Shown piece by piece: positions 23,272 through 35,357 of a DNA stretch of 64,000 bases. This DNA is from Melieria omissa. Taxonomy: Eukaryota; Arthropoda; Insecta; Diptera; Ulidiidae. The notes under the pieces are model-generated. The model was not told the DNA's origin. It saw only the letters and a program-made list of their open reading frames with translations, and made no database searches. How positions within the stretch are numbered: the stretch's first letter is position 1; each line of letters begins with the position of its first letter. Made by a program: the position numbers and the translations under genes. The stretch spans positions 59,519,900 through 59,583,899 of the forward strand of contig OZ020268.1 in the NCBI GenBank assembly GCA_963971225.1, written 5' to 3'.

Positions 23272-26200
23272 GCGACTCTTCGCTCCCTTACTTTGAATGT
23301 AAAACCGAGAGCGGAGAGACACTAAAATTCCTGGTAGATACTGGGTCAAGCAAGAACTACATCCAGCCAAATCTTGCGAGGAAAACCTATCACAACGCCA
23401 TTCCCTTTTTCGCCAAATCTGTAGCAGGCGACATTAAAATACAGGAACATACCTTCATCAACTTATTCAACCTAGAAAATAAACTTAAATTTTTTGTTAT
23501 GCCATCCCTCAGGTCATTTCACGGCATCCTAGGAAATGACAGTCTCAAAGAATTAGGCGCAGTAATCCACGCAGGCAAAAACTACATGATTTTAAAGAAT
23601 GGTTCTAGAATAAAAATCAAACAGTTATCCACCCAGTCCGTGAATCTACTGAAGGACGACAAACTTACGAATGAGCAAACAGACGTAATGGGGACACTGA
23701 TAAACAAGTTCCCAACACTTTTCTCTGAGCCCGATGAAAAGCTCACCTATACCACAAAGGTGGTCGGGGAGATTAGGACTACTACGGATTCCCCAGTTTA
23801 CAGTAAATTCTACCCATACCCCACAGCACTAAAGCAAGAAGTCGAAAGGCAAGTTCAGCAACTGCTTAATGATGGTATAATCAGACCTTCTAGGTCCCCC
23901 TACAACTCTCCGGTCTGGATTGTCGACAAGAAGCCAGACTCGCAGGGCAACAAGCAATATAGAATGGTAATTGACTACCGTAAGCTGAATTCTCTCACAA
24001 TTCCGGATAGGTATCCTATTCCAGAAATATCTGAAGTAGTATCGCAATTAGGGGACTGTAAATATTTTTCGGTCCTCGACCTCAAGAGTGGGTTCCATCA
24101 AATACCACTGAAACCCTCTGATATCGAAAAGACGGCCTTTTCGATAAATAATGGTAAATACGAGTTTACTCGATTGCCATTTGGGTTGAAAAATGCCCCT
24201 TCGATTTTCCAACGGGCCCTGGACGATATCCTCCACGACTACATTGGCAAATCATGTTACGTGTATATTGATGACATTGTCATCTTCAGCAAATCAGAGG
24301 AAGAGCATAAATGCCACATCGAAAACATTTTTAGAACACTCCAGGAAGCTAATATGAAGGTCCAATTGGACAAGTGCCATTTTTTTAAAGAGGAGGTCGA
24401 GTTCTTAGGTTTTGTCATTTCAAAGGCAGGAATCAAAACCAATCCGAAAAAAGTGGATACTATCATCAATTTTCCGTTGCCCAAAACAATCAAAGAATTA
24501 CGTTCATTTCTCGGCTTGTCAGGATACTATCGTCGTTTTATAAAAGACTATGCGAAGCTGGCCAAGCCTTTAACAACACTCCTAAGAGGGGAAGAAGGTC
24601 GTATGTCAAAAAGAATGTCATCAAAAATTTTCATAGACTTGAATACGGAGGCTGCAAATGCCTTTAATAAGATAAAAAATTCGCTAGTCTCAGAAGACGT
24701 CTTACTCTCGTATCCGAACTACAACGATCATTTCGAGTTGACGACGGACGCATCGGAATTTGCTTTAGGTGCGGTCCTTTCACAAAATAATAAGCCTATC
24801 ACGTTTATCTCGAGAACTCTTAGCAGGACTGAGGAACACTATGCTGTAAACGAGAAAGAGATGCTCGCGATCATCTGGGCCCTGAACTCTTTGCGCAATT
24901 ACCTTTACGGTTCTGCTAAGGTCAACATTTTTACCGACCATCAGCCTCTTACATACGCCTTAAGTAACAAAAACAATAACAGCAAAATGAAGCGCTGGAA
25001 GGCGGTGTTAGAGGAATACAACTATGAACTCTTTTACAAGCCAGGTACTAGCAATGTAGTAGCAGACGCTCTTTCCAGAATACCACCCCACTCCCCAATA
25101 AACACAATGTCGGGAATGACTCACAGCGACGAAAGCTCAGGCCAGAAGCTCATTGACATTGTCAAAGCACCTATAAACGTATTCAAGAATCAAATCATTT
25201 TATGCACCGATTCGGAATCAACTTATAAATTCGAGATCGTTTTTCCCACATTACACCGCCACACTATTACAGAGCCCGAGTACACTACGGGAAAGCTTGT
25301 CTCGCTTCTACAGAAATTTTTAAACCCTTCCGTTATAAATGGTATTAAAGCTCCGGAATCCCTGATGGGAAAAATTCAAGAAATTTTCCCAGATAACTTT
25401 GCTAAATACAAAATTAGATTTGCACGCCTCCAGGTAAAAGACATCAAGGATGAACGACAACAGGAGCAGATAATTATAGAAACGCACAAAAGAGCACATC
25501 GAAACGGAAAGGAAAATAAAACCCAGATATTGGAGGAATACTACTTCCCTGGTATGAACAGTAAAATCAATAGAATTGTCAAGCAGTGTGCGGTTTGCAA
25601 ACTTAATAAGTACGATCGGCACCCAATGAAACCGGAGTTAAAGGAGACCCCCATTCCCACGTATCCTTGTCAAATCCTTCACATAGATATCTATAGAACT
25701 GAGAACAAACTCGTTCTTACGGCAATAGACAAATTTTCGAAATACGCTCAGGCTAGAATCATCAAATCAAAAGCCGTTGAAGACATAAGAGAACCCCTTC
25801 GAGAAATTCTTTTCTTATTCGGAGTCCCGAAGATGGTCGTATTCGACAACGAAAAATCGTTTAACTCTGCTACAATTACGTTTCTTTTAAAGGATCAATT
25901 AGGAATCGAAATTTACACATCCCCACCATATACGAGTACAGTGAATGGACAAGTAGAGCGGTTCCATTCCACGCTTACGGAGATCATGCGTTGCATTAAA
26001 GCGGAAGATATCAACAGAACATTCCAGGAACTATTAGAGAGATCGGTGTACGAGTATAACTTTTCAATCCATAGCACAATAGGGAAAAAACCACTAGACG
26101 TATTCTTTGGACGAACAGCTAACATAGATCCCGAAACGTACGAGAAAACGAGACAAGACAACATTCAGCGATTAAAGAATAAACAACAAACTGACTTAGA

Positions 26201-26390
26201 GAACCATAACAAAAATCGTCAACCGATTAAGGAATACAAACCAGGGGAGACTATCTACGTTAGAATAAACAAACGATTAGGAACCAAGCTCTCGCCAAAA
26301 TTTAGGAAGGAAATTGTTAAGGAAGATAAGTCCACCACTGTTCTTACTGAGTCAGGAAAGGTTGTTCATAAGAGCAACATCAAGAGCTAA
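23268..26390 (+). CDS. pol: errantivirus Pol (protease, RT, RNase H, integrase)
   Basis: 1,040 residues counted from the ATG at 23,268; the true product may start as a Gag-Pol fusion. Domains in order are: aspartic protease with DTGSS (D24); reverse transcriptase with YIDD at 333-336; RNase H with TTDASEFALGAVL (D494); integrase zinc-binding HKRAH (H740/H744) and CAVC (C774/C777); and a catalytic triad D807, D860, E897, the last two 36 residues apart. No stops or missing catalytic residues are seen. It copies the RNA into DNA primed by a tRNA and integrates it. Length and order match the 17.6/297/gypsy group. The 3' end precedes env by only a few bases. Confidence 0.95.
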   Translation: MSDSSLPYFECKTESGETLKFLVDTGSSKNYIQPNLARKTYHNAIPFFAKSVAGDIKIQEHTFINLFNLENKLKFFVMPSLRSFHGILGNDSLKELGAVIHAGKNYMILKNGSRIKIKQLSTQSVNLLKDDKLTNEQTDVMGTLINKFPTLFSEPDEKLTYTTKVVGEIRTTTDSPVYSKFYPYPTALKQEVERQVQQLLNDGIIRPSRSPYNSPVWIVDKKPDSQGNKQYRMVIDYRKLNSLTIPDRYPIPEISEVVSQLGDCKYFSVLDLKSGFHQIPLKPSDIEKTAFSINNGKYEFTRLPFGLKNAPSIFQRALDDILHDYIGKSCYVYIDDIVIFSKSEEEHKCHIENIFRTLQEANMKVQLDKCHFFKEEVEFLGFVISKAGIKTNPKKVDTIINFPLPKTIKELRSFLGLSGYYRRFIKDYAKLAKPLTTLLRGEEGRMSKRMSSKIFIDLNTEAANAFNKIKNSLVSEDVLLSYPNYNDHFELTTDASEFALGAVLSQNNKPITFISRTLSRTEEHYAVNEKEMLAIIWALNSLRNYLYGSAKVNIFTDHQPLTYALSNKNNNSKMKRWKAVLEEYNYELFYKPGTSNVVADALSRIPPHSPINTMSGMTHSDESSGQKLIDIVKAPINVFKNQIILCTDSESTYKFEIVFPTLHRHTITEPEYTTGKLVSLLQKFLNPSVINGIKAPESLMGKIQEIFPDNFAKYKIRFARLQVKDIKDERQQEQIIIETHKRAHRNGKENKTQILEEYYFPGMNSKINRIVKQCAVCKLNKYDRHPMKPELKETPIPTYPCQILHIDIYRTENKLVLTAIDKFSKYAQARIIKSKAVEDIREPLREILFLFGVPKMVVFDNEKSFNSATITFLLKDQLGIEIYTSPPYTSTVNGQVERFHSTLTEIMRCIKAEDINRTFQELLERSVYEYNFSIHSTIGKKPLDVFFGRTANIDPETYEKTRQDNIQRLKNKQQTDLENHNKNRQPIKEYKPGETIYVRINKRLGTKLSPKFRKEIVKEDKSTTVLTESGKVVHKSNIKS

Positions 26391-26393
26391 TCT

Positions 26394-26409
26394 TACCCCT
26401 ATCTTACAG
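26394..26409 (+). promoter_or_regulatory. env splice acceptor
   Basis: A pyrimidine-containing tract TACCCCTATCTTACAG just after the pol stop ends in AG at 26,408-26,409 and opens directly into the env frame. Confidence 0.65.
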
Positions 26410-27910
26410 AATCATATCACCCCTTCTCATCATCTTGGCGAGCGAGGTGAAGATTTTCAACTACACCCTTTCCCACCTTATTACGCTAAACAATGGAGTT
26501 GGAAAAGTGCAGGACGGTATCTTCAAGATCGTTCATGTCATTAAGTTGAACCAGTACGAATCCTTCATCGATAAGGTGCGGAACTACACCCAGCAGAGCA
26601 TCCCCAAGAACAACATCCTATTCCCACTCCTCATCCAGGAAATCGACCAAACATCCCAGATCTTTACCGCCATACAACCGAATGAGCCATCGAGAAAGAA
26701 ACGAGCCTTGAATATTCTGGGGACAGCCTGGAAATATATCGCGGGGTCACCGGACCACGACGATTTCCAGCTAGTTTTAGATGTACTAAATGAAACAATA
26801 AGTAATACTAATAGGCAGGTTATTATAAACGAAGCTCTAATGGCAAGAATTAATAAATTGACTACGATGACTAATGATATAAGTAACGCCATACGCAAAG
26901 ATAGCAACATTATGAGCGAGGCGACATTAGATATCCAAACTAGGTTAAGATTGGTAAAAGAAGAATTGGTAAACATTAAATACGCCATACAATGGGCGAA
27001 GAATAACATACTCAATTCAATGTTACTAAACAAAAGAGAAATGGAATTAGCATTAAGAAAGTTAAAAGAGGAAAACATGTTATTCACTTCCGATGAGGAA
27101 GCCCTCGAATATGCTGATATCAAAATCTTGTACGGAGATAAGACCCTATTGTACGTCATCCAAATCCCGCTCACAAGCAAAGAAAATTATATTAGTATTA
27201 CTGTCAAACCGGTAATAAGAAATAACAGAATTGTAAACGTAAAGTATAAGCAGTTATTAAGAAATAATGGAACAACTTTAGGTGTATTAAGTAATTGTGT
27301 AACCATTAATAGTATAAGAATATGTAAGAAAGCCCAAGTAGTCGACATATCTAGTGACCCATGCGTACCAAGACTGTTGGACGGACTTAATTCGTCGTGT
27401 CTGCTAACTCACGGATACCACTTACCAAGGTTAGAGGAAATTTCTTCCGGTGTAATCCTGTTGAACGACTTCCATGGTACAGTCAATAACCAAACAATGG
27501 GGGGAACATTGCTAATTAAATTTTATAATTCCACTCTTAAAATTGATAACACGACTTACCGAAACCTAGAGGCACCCCTCATGGAAGCCAACCCTCCAAT
27601 GGTGCAAATGACTCCCCAAGAGGAAGGCTTCCTTAACTTACTTTCTCTGGAGCAGCTGAACCAGCTCCACCTCAATAACACTAAAAAAATCAGCTCCCTA
27701 AGGTCGGCATCGACAATAAACACGTATCTCACTATTTCATCCTCAATGTTGTTCATCGTCTGTCTGATCATAATTAAAATCTGCTCTAGAAGTAGCACAA
27801 AAGTGGTTCTCCAACCACTAAACCCGAATCCCATGCCGGTCGCGCACGTGCAAACGTCGGTAACAGCTAGACCATTGCATCAAAAAATCAGCGACCTACC
27901 CTACTTTTAA
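26410..27910 (+). CDS. env: errantivirus Env glycoprotein (second exon)
   Basis: The env frame has no ATG at its start; the first conventional option is a TTG at 26,435. Directly upstream is an acceptor, CTATCTTACAG, with the exon starting at 26,410, so the start codon probably comes from a spliced leader exon. The frame is open for about 500 codons. It begins with a hydrophobic stretch compatible with a signal peptide. It has a furin-type RKKR (residues 87-90 counted from the TTG) followed by a glycine-containing segment, several N-x-S/T sites, and one strong membrane segment near the C-terminus (SSSMLFIVCLIIIKI) before a short basic tail. This is the layout of errantivirus Env. The gene is intact; infectivity is not shown by sequence. 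Confidence 0.88.
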
Positions 27911-27931
27911 CGATTGGGGACAATCGTTTTT

Positions 27932-27942
27932 AAGGGGGGAGG
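27932..27942 (+). other. polypurine tract
   Basis: AAGGGGGGAGG lies immediately before the 3' LTR, where plus-strand DNA synthesis is primed. Confidence 0.92.
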
Positions 27943-28456
27943 AGTTGACGGACGGCACCAATATTTCCGGATGTTGACATTAACACTACAGTTAATGTCA
28001 ACAACCATACAATGTTGCTGAGGAGCGCGGTTTTTCGGCTGTTGACACTAACTCTTCGGTTAATGTCAACAACCATACAATGTTGCTGAGGAGCGCGTTT
28101 TTTCGGCTGTTGACACTAACTCTTCGGTTAATGTCAACAACCATACAATGTTGCTGAGGAACGCACTTTTTCCGGCTGTTGGCATTGGCACTTCGGTTAA
28201 TGTCAACAGCCTTATAATTTCGGCAAAAGAACGCTGGCAATGCGTCTGCGACTAATTTCGCAACGCATTGCGGCGTCCGCTCTTTTCGGACAGAAACGCT
28301 GACAGGGCTGCAAGCATCGATTTCGCAATATCGATTACGCAGCGCTGTTCAGCGACGGGCTTGGGCTAGTTTGTAAGAAGATTTTAGCTGGTAGAGTCAG
28401 TTTTAAGTTGAGCTTTGAACAATAAAGAACGCGTTCCGATCGAGTCGGAACTAACT
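27943..28456 (+). repeat. 3' LTR of errantivirus
   Basis: 514 bp, identical to the 5' LTR, including the 68-bp array and AATAAA at 28,421. It is followed by the TATA duplication. Confidence 0.95.
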
Positions 28457-28460
28457 TATA

Positions 28461-31400
28461 TGTGAAATTTCTTGGATAAAATTGGCCCTGAGAAACACTT
28501 TGTTCAAAATTTGATCTTTGAAGTGATCGGAAGCGTCCATTTTTCCTAAAGAAGTTTCCATAGTTTTTTCAGTGCTCTGATTTTCCTTCAGAACTACTTT
28601 AAACTATCTCTTAACTACTATCAACTACTACCACTACCACCACATGCGCAGTGTATGTCTCGTAGACCCTGTTTTCACATCGCCCACTACTCACACGCCA
28701 TGCTGTCATACGCCACTCAAACACATTATTTCAACTTTTGTGCGGTTATCTGTCAGCAACATCTCAACAAAACCTCAAAACTCCTTTTCCGTTTCGACAA
28801 CAAATTGCAAATGCAAAATACTCGAAATCCTGACAGCGAAATGTGAGCGAAATTTATGAATATTTGCAGCATTACGCGCACATAAACGCATCCGTCCGCT
28901 CGCAAATCCGCACACGTCTGGAGCCACTCTACGCACGGGGCCGTCGTTGCTCTGCTGATGCCTGTATTGTTGTAGTTATTGTTGGACACGCCACGCCAAA
29001 TGCAAGACGGCGCACACAGAGCAATGCGAAAATGCCGAAAAGTAAACTTTGGCGCTGCTAAAGCAAACAGCAAACAACAGTTGCAGCCACATATAAAAAC
29101 CAGCACAGTGCGCGGAGCGAAGCGCCCGCGGCACTAATGCGCGGCGGGCGTTCAGAAGAATCGCTTTTCGCAAGCGACGTAAAATAACAAGAGGCAGCCA
29201 CATGCGTTCGTTCACATACGCGCGCAAACAAAGACGCGCGGCAAAAATAGCAAACTGCACAATTGTTACAATATTTGTTTAACTCACGAGTACACACACA
29301 CACGCACACAGGCGCGCACAAACAGCGTACAAACAACAAAGCCCAGCGCAATGCAATGCAATGTTGCTCATACGCCCCGCTTGCCGTCGCACTAAGCTAA
29401 ACGCAAAAAAACAAAAACCAAATGTGGATTTGCCAAAAATATGTGTTTACTTTCTTTTTATCTTGAAAGACTATGACTACAGTTTTTTAGTTTCTTCAGT
29501 TTTTAGTTTAGCAAAGAAGTTTTAACATCTTTCTCTGTTTAGGAATTTTTCTTTTTTTTAACTTTTATTTTAAATATTTATATTCAAAAATCAAATGTAC
29601 TGAGCCGCACTGTGCTGTTGTTTGGTTTTTGTATTTTTTGCTGAAATGCCAAACGCGCTCGCCATACTAAGCGTTTTATTGCTGTGCACAAAGCATAGGT
29701 TAAGCGTTTTAGGCGAAAATCCATCTCTGTTGTTCGCTCGTTTACAGCCAAACTGCACTTCGCTGGGGTTTTTGTTTTGGCCAACGCTGCAGCAATTCGG
29801 AAATCAATGGCTCATGTGGCGTTTACAGGATGCAATTTTCGATTTATTCACTGTGCTGCTGGCGTTTTCTCCGTTGCATCGTGTTTTGTTTGCCGGACTT
29901 ACAGCGTGACAAAGAAAATCGGAATTGTGATTCTTTTCTTTACGTATGTCGCTAGATTTGTTTTTATGAGTGTCTGTAGTTGTTCTAAACATTTACATAT
30001 TTCCTATAGGTTACATACATGTACTTACATATATCTATGACTATATCTTTATCTCTATAACTGTTGATTTGTGATGTTTTGTTCAACTATTAAGCGACCA
30101 TTTCAAAATTTATCGCATGCAATATATTTTATAGCATGCGAAAATTCCATATACCTATATCTAACAAAATAATAATTTAATAAATTAATACAGATTCTGT
30201 GTTTTTTAAGCTAAATAATAATTTAATAATAATTCCAAAAATTCCGCTTTTTTGCTTAACCCTGTACGTCAAACATAAAATTGCATTCATGTGTGTATTA
30301 TCCGTAAATTCCAGCAACTTCTAAACAACAAACAACACTAACAATAGCAATAGTAACACAAACAACCACAAACAACAGTAACAATGCAACAAACAAATCG
30401 TAAAAGGCATATTTTGCTGCTGCCTAGATCAAGCAGACCAGGCCATATCAACCCCCGCCCATCTCTCGTTCGCAGTCCAAATTTCCCAAAAACAATAAGC
30501 AAACTGTTCATTTTTGCTCTGCGCGCATTGTTGCCTTACTGCCACAACCACCTGAAAATATAAACAAACAGCGAACAATTGCCATCAAACAGTGGCAGTG
30601 AATGGCAACAAATGAGTCAGAAGTGACGAGACGCGCCGTAGACAAAGTAGCTGGAGTGGAGTGTGAATGGAAATGATGGAAAGTGTAGGAAAATTCAAAG
30701 AAAATTACAGTACTATATAGCTTTTGCTTAGCTTTTACTTTGTTAATGATCTACATACTTATTTGGTAAAGTTATACGCTGACACCCATACCGCAAGCAT
30801 TTCTGTATGGCCAACAGCCTCAGACATTGAAGCCTCCTTCACTGAAACCCATAAGTGTTCATTTAGACAGTGACAGCATTTGATTGCATTACCGCAACTT
30901 TAATTCATATTAATACATCACATTCCAAAACACACTCGAAACACGGCAGCCGTAATCCCTCTAAAGCAGCCAACGTCATTGGAATACAGCTGCATTCGTC
31001 AATGTAGCTTGCGCCTAATTCTATGCTATGCCAAATGTAGGTATGCCAACAATAGGCACTGGCAAATGCCGCAGCGGGCGCATCACGCCCCCCTGAATCC
31101 AAGGCGTTATTAAGGCTAATTGTGGTTGACATAACTTACTGCCGCTGGCTGACATCGCATGCAAGTACACTCGCACACCGAGACGTGCGCATTCAGGCAC
31201 TTCCGCTGCACCTAATTGCATGCTATAAATAATTACACGCAACTAAGACCCGGCCGACTGAGGCTGCTGCCGCCATTATTCCGAACGCCAAGCCGGAGCT
31301 TTTGCTAATTCTGTGCCAATTATTATACACGCTGTAAGATGGTGTTGTTGTTTTTGTTGTTGCGTGGCGCAGCGACAGCTTAAATCTTGCGGCTGTGGCG

Positions 31401-34179
31401 CAAACGTGCACACCGCATACGTCACGTCGTTTTGTCATAAAAGTTTATGCGCTGTTGACAGCTGCGAAGAGATTTGCGGATTTATGTTTATTTTCATTTT
31501 TATTTTTAATAAGCAACAACCGAATTGAAATTCTGCCAGCGACATTAATTGCCCGGGCGGCGCACACATGGCGAGCGTTTAATTCCTTAATTTTTTGCCA
31601 ATCTTGAAGAATTGTGCATAAAGTGCGCAACATTCGCATAAAAAACGCATAAATGTCGCGGCATGTTTATTGGCACCAACCAAAAGTCTCCGTTCTCAAG
31701 TGGTGAAAGTTGTTGACAGGGCACAACAGCTGCGCTCTTTAAAGCTAATGAATTTCGCCAGCAAAGTCAGCCGAGTGCGCTGTTGTCTGCTTTTCGGCGC
31801 TGCGGCCAATTAAAAAGTTGTGTTGTGCGTCAAGTGCAGTAAAAATGAAAAATTTTTACCAACAGCGCGTAATCGACAGCAGAAATTGAAAAATGCATCG
31901 CATATCTTTGTTGGCTTTTATGGCGCAGCACAAATTATATGGTTGTGCGCCGCAATGTATGCTTTATTGTTGTGTAGCTGTTGCTCGAGTCGAGTTTTGG
32001 ATATGTTTTCTTTTTAATAGTTTTTGTTCCACTGACAGACGCTTGTGTGCCATGCGTTATTGTTGCTTTTGTAGCACACTTTTGGGCGCACTCACTCTTT
32101 AAAGCGATAAATCAATACTCTTGCCTGGTTGCATTTTTTGCATGGTCAGTAGCAAATGGAAAATGTCAAATGCAGTCAACGTTCGCCGAGGGACGCAACG
32201 ACCTCGAGTGCCATTGTTGTTGAATTTAATTGGCAGTGGCCAACAGAAGCGCCATACTTGTGTGTGCAGAGAGTCGTCCTCTGAAAAGGATTTTCCAAAA
32301 ATGTTATTGCTGCAATTGGAGCATATTTCTGATTAATCTTATATAAGTTGACTGAGCCATTTTGAAGGGGGTTTTCGAATTCAATGAAAATAGTTTTTAG
32401 TGTAATTTAAAGCTCAATGTTGCTCATTTTCATTGAAAGAAATTAAACTAAAAATAGTTTAAAGAAAACCCAAGTAAATACTTGAACCTTAAAGTATGGT
32501 TTCATATTTTTGGTACCCAATTTTAAGTAATAGAGTCAAACATATGAAATTTCAACTGCCACCATTCGCAGTTAATGCTTCGCTTCATTGAGTATGGAAC
32601 GCACGATACGTCACCCGTGGCAGCACCACACGACAGGCTCGCTGCACATGTGCCGCCGTCGAGCTCGGCAACCACCAGAGCTTATTTGTGCTGACTTAGC
32701 AGCGCCAGCAAAACGCGGTTTAGCTTTCGCACGCGCCACTTTGTTTGCTGCTTTGCGGTGCGGAACAGCTGCTGATAGCTGCAAATGGGAATAGTTGCGG
32801 ACGACTGCAGCGAGTGCAAGACACAGCAAAGCCACACCACAATACACATTTCGTACGCCACGGAACTTTATGAACTTTGTCAAATGTTAATTTGGAGTTT
32901 AATTTTGCATATGGCAGGCATTTTTGTAATTTTGCGAACACAATAAATGTGTGAATGAAATATTTTTTGCCGCAAAAATACTTAAATATAGAAACATCTA
33001 AGTTTTACAAATGTAATGTTTACGGCGATCTACACGTTTAATGCGTTTCTGGTTGAGAATCAAAGACCAAAAATACGTCTTGGAGTTTATGGATTCAATT
33101 TTACCATATGAGCACTTGGCTTAGGTCGGCATTAAGCTGATAACATACACTTTGTGATAGAGATGAGTAGAAATTCGTGAAAAGAAAGAGATGAGTATAA
33201 ATTCTTCTTCAAACATTGTACACTTTAATTGTCAAGAATTTTCAGTATAATTTTGTCATCTTTGAAGTCTACAACTAGGAAGTATTCATACATAAAATGA
33301 AAATAATAGAAAACTTTATTAATTCCTACTAACAACTACATTCATTTGTTGTCAAGAATCGCCTTCCTAATAAATTTCCAATTCATTTGATTCACCTAAT
33401 ATTCAAAAATTTCCCAAAACGCAATCTGATTACCTCAAGTATTTCACTTCAATGCAATTCTGTTTAAGCCGACTTAAGCATAGTCAGCCAAGTTGTTCAC
33501 CTTCCAAACTATAAATTTCAATATTTTGCCTACAACTCTAGACTGAAGCAGTTTAGTGAACGAACTTCAAGTGCAGCTACTACAATAAATTTAAATTTTG
33601 TAGTAACATTTCTCTTGCAGCCATAACTCTTACACACGCGTCATAAACTACATCTTTGTACTTGTCCAAGTGTGCGGAAAAATCTTACTTAATCATTTTT
33701 TCGCCGACTTAATGCCATTGTAAGCAAATCGTGTAGAAGTGTAGATAATATTTGCATTCTTAGCCATTACGGCGACGTGTTTGCGGGTGTTTGCTGCACA
33801 GCAGCACGCCAGCACATGTGAAGATGAGTGCATAAGTCAACATGCAGCACACACTTTAGTTCTTGCCGCATAAATCATGCAGCTCACTTAACCTGCGGCA
33901 CAACTGTTCCTGCCGCAGATCCGCAAAAGGCCGCTGACAGAACAGAACATTTTTGATTTTTAAGTTATACGATTGTTGAATTATTTAAAGAACTGTAATT
34001 TGCATAACACATTTGCATAAAAGTCATTGAAGCTTATGAACTTGCTTTGATATTGAAAGTACACAAATTTTTATTCTAAGTGCTCGAAGTGTTGAGGCTG
34101 GTTACTGCTGGAATGAACAATGATTGAAAAGCACTGCCAGCTTTCTTACTTTAAAAATCTCGAATAGACTATCTCAAGT
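28461..34179. other. non-coding stretch, no gene seen
   Basis: Single-copy-looking DNA with (CA)n near 29,292-29,310 and numerous CAACAA/TTGTTG runs. ORFs are all under 100 codons and show no domains. Two GCATGC-containing motifs near 30,112-30,140 resemble those at 13.5 kb. Possibly intergenic or intronic. Confidence 0.55.
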
Positions 34180-34784
34180 TTAACCCTTTCGCTACAGATT
34201 TTTACTGGGGAAAGTTAAAATTTTCAATTTTACGTTTTAGGCTTCAATGTGGTTATATTAGCAACGTTCCATAAAACATTTTTTAATTTTTATACTCGGA
34301 CCCTGTATTTTAGAGTGTTTTTCTATGAGAGCAACCACATCGTTGTGGCTGTAATAATTACTTAAACATACAACTTTTTACGCATAACGAAAATTTGAAT
34401 ATTTCTTCATTTACTTAAGCTAAAATTAAAAAAAAGAGATACCTTTCTTTTTTGAAAATTTAAATTGAAAGAAAACGTCAAATAAAAAAGTTATCTAATT
34501 TTTCTGCTTCTTCTTCCTTCTTCTTGTATTTCGGTTGGATCTGAAGAAGTTTTTCAAACAGCCCTATTCTGGCACTACCGTAACAATTGTTACGGAAGAA
34601 AGTTCAAACAATTCACCACTCGAGGTGAAAGCTTTTTTACTGTCAAAACAGCTGTTTTTTGTATTTTTTCTATCAAAGTTTAAAAAAATAAACAAACGAA
34701 AAATGGAAAACGCACAAAATCTGGCGAAGTAAGTATTTTTTTGGAGTTTCTTCCAAATGTATGTATATATTCTTTTGTTTTTTA

Positions 34785-35357
34785 CAGCCTGATTCTGTGT
34801 ATTCTTGAGAAATTTTTTATCAAGAAATTTTGTCAAGATTTGCTGGTATTCTGATGCAACATTAATAAAGTAAAAAGGTCATTTAATTCAACATAAGGTG
34901 AATATGCGACAGTTGTCAAATTGTCAAAAAATAAGACAAAAAGTTTAAGTAAAGTAAGTTTTGCAAAAAAACACCGGCCTTGATAGCCCAACGGGTACGC
35001 GCTGGCTTCTCATACCGAGCGCCCCAGGTTTGAATCCTGGCTGGGCTGGAAATAAGTTCGTGCGTTTTTTTTCAATAGTTTCACAATAGGCGCTTTTTGC
35101 ATACAAAAAATAATTCGTGGGATGTAACGGAATTTTTTTTTATTTTCTCTGATGTAAAAGTGTAAGAATGCACAATTCTTCCATTTTCAATAGGCAAAAT
35201 TTCAATTTGTATGCTGTTGTCAATAGCATTCACACTTTTGACAATTTATCAAGAAAAGAGCTTTTATTTTTGGGATAGAATACCGATTCTTGACAAATAA
35301 TAAAAACTTGACAAATAGTCAATATGGTAAATTTATCAAGTGTACAGAATTGGGCTG
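34785..35357. mobile_element. nested PIF/Harbinger MITE with TTA duplication
   Basis: The left end CAGCCTGATTCTGTGTATTC and right end (complement CAGCCCAATTCTGTACACTT) are diverged inverted repeats. They are flanked by TTA at 34,782-34,784 and 35,358-35,360, the 3-bp TWA duplication of PIF/Harbinger. It lies wholly inside the outer element and contains a tRNA-like sequence. Confidence 0.75.
34976..35050 (+). repeat. tRNA-like sequence (SINE head or degenerate tRNA)
   Basis: It has an A-box-like TAGCCCAACGGG, a perfect five-pair T-arm CCAGG/CCTGG around TTTGAAT, and B box GGTTTGAATCC. A T8 run near 35,064 could end pol III transcription. The acceptor stem ends do not pair well and the anticodon arm is poor, so I do not call a functional tRNA. 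It sits within a MITE. Confidence 0.65.

Larger units (their letters stand above)
20482..28456 (+). mobile_element. complete errantivirus (17.6/297/gypsy-type LTR retrotransposon with env)
   Basis: A 7,975-bp element. Its order is LTR, primer-binding site, repeat-rich leader, gag, pol (protease, RT, RNase H, integrase), env, polypurine tract, LTR. The two 514-bp LTRs are identical by eye. The target duplication TATA is at 20,478-20,481 and 28,457-28,460, which fits the TATA preference of the 17.6/297 branch. All three genes are open without internal stops. The element is probably a recent insertion and could be functional. It is an insect endogenous retrovirus-like element; I describe its parts only. 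Confidence 0.95.

Noticed and set aside
28860..29400. Possible promoter with a TATAAAAA box near 29,090 and GC-rich downstream sequence
   Set aside because: No initiator, downstream ORF or splice site could be tied to it; a TATA-like word alone is not enough in AT-rich DNA.
34976..35050. Functional tRNA gene
   Set aside because: T-arm and promoter boxes are good, but the acceptor and anticodon stems do not pair well, and it lies inside a MITE.
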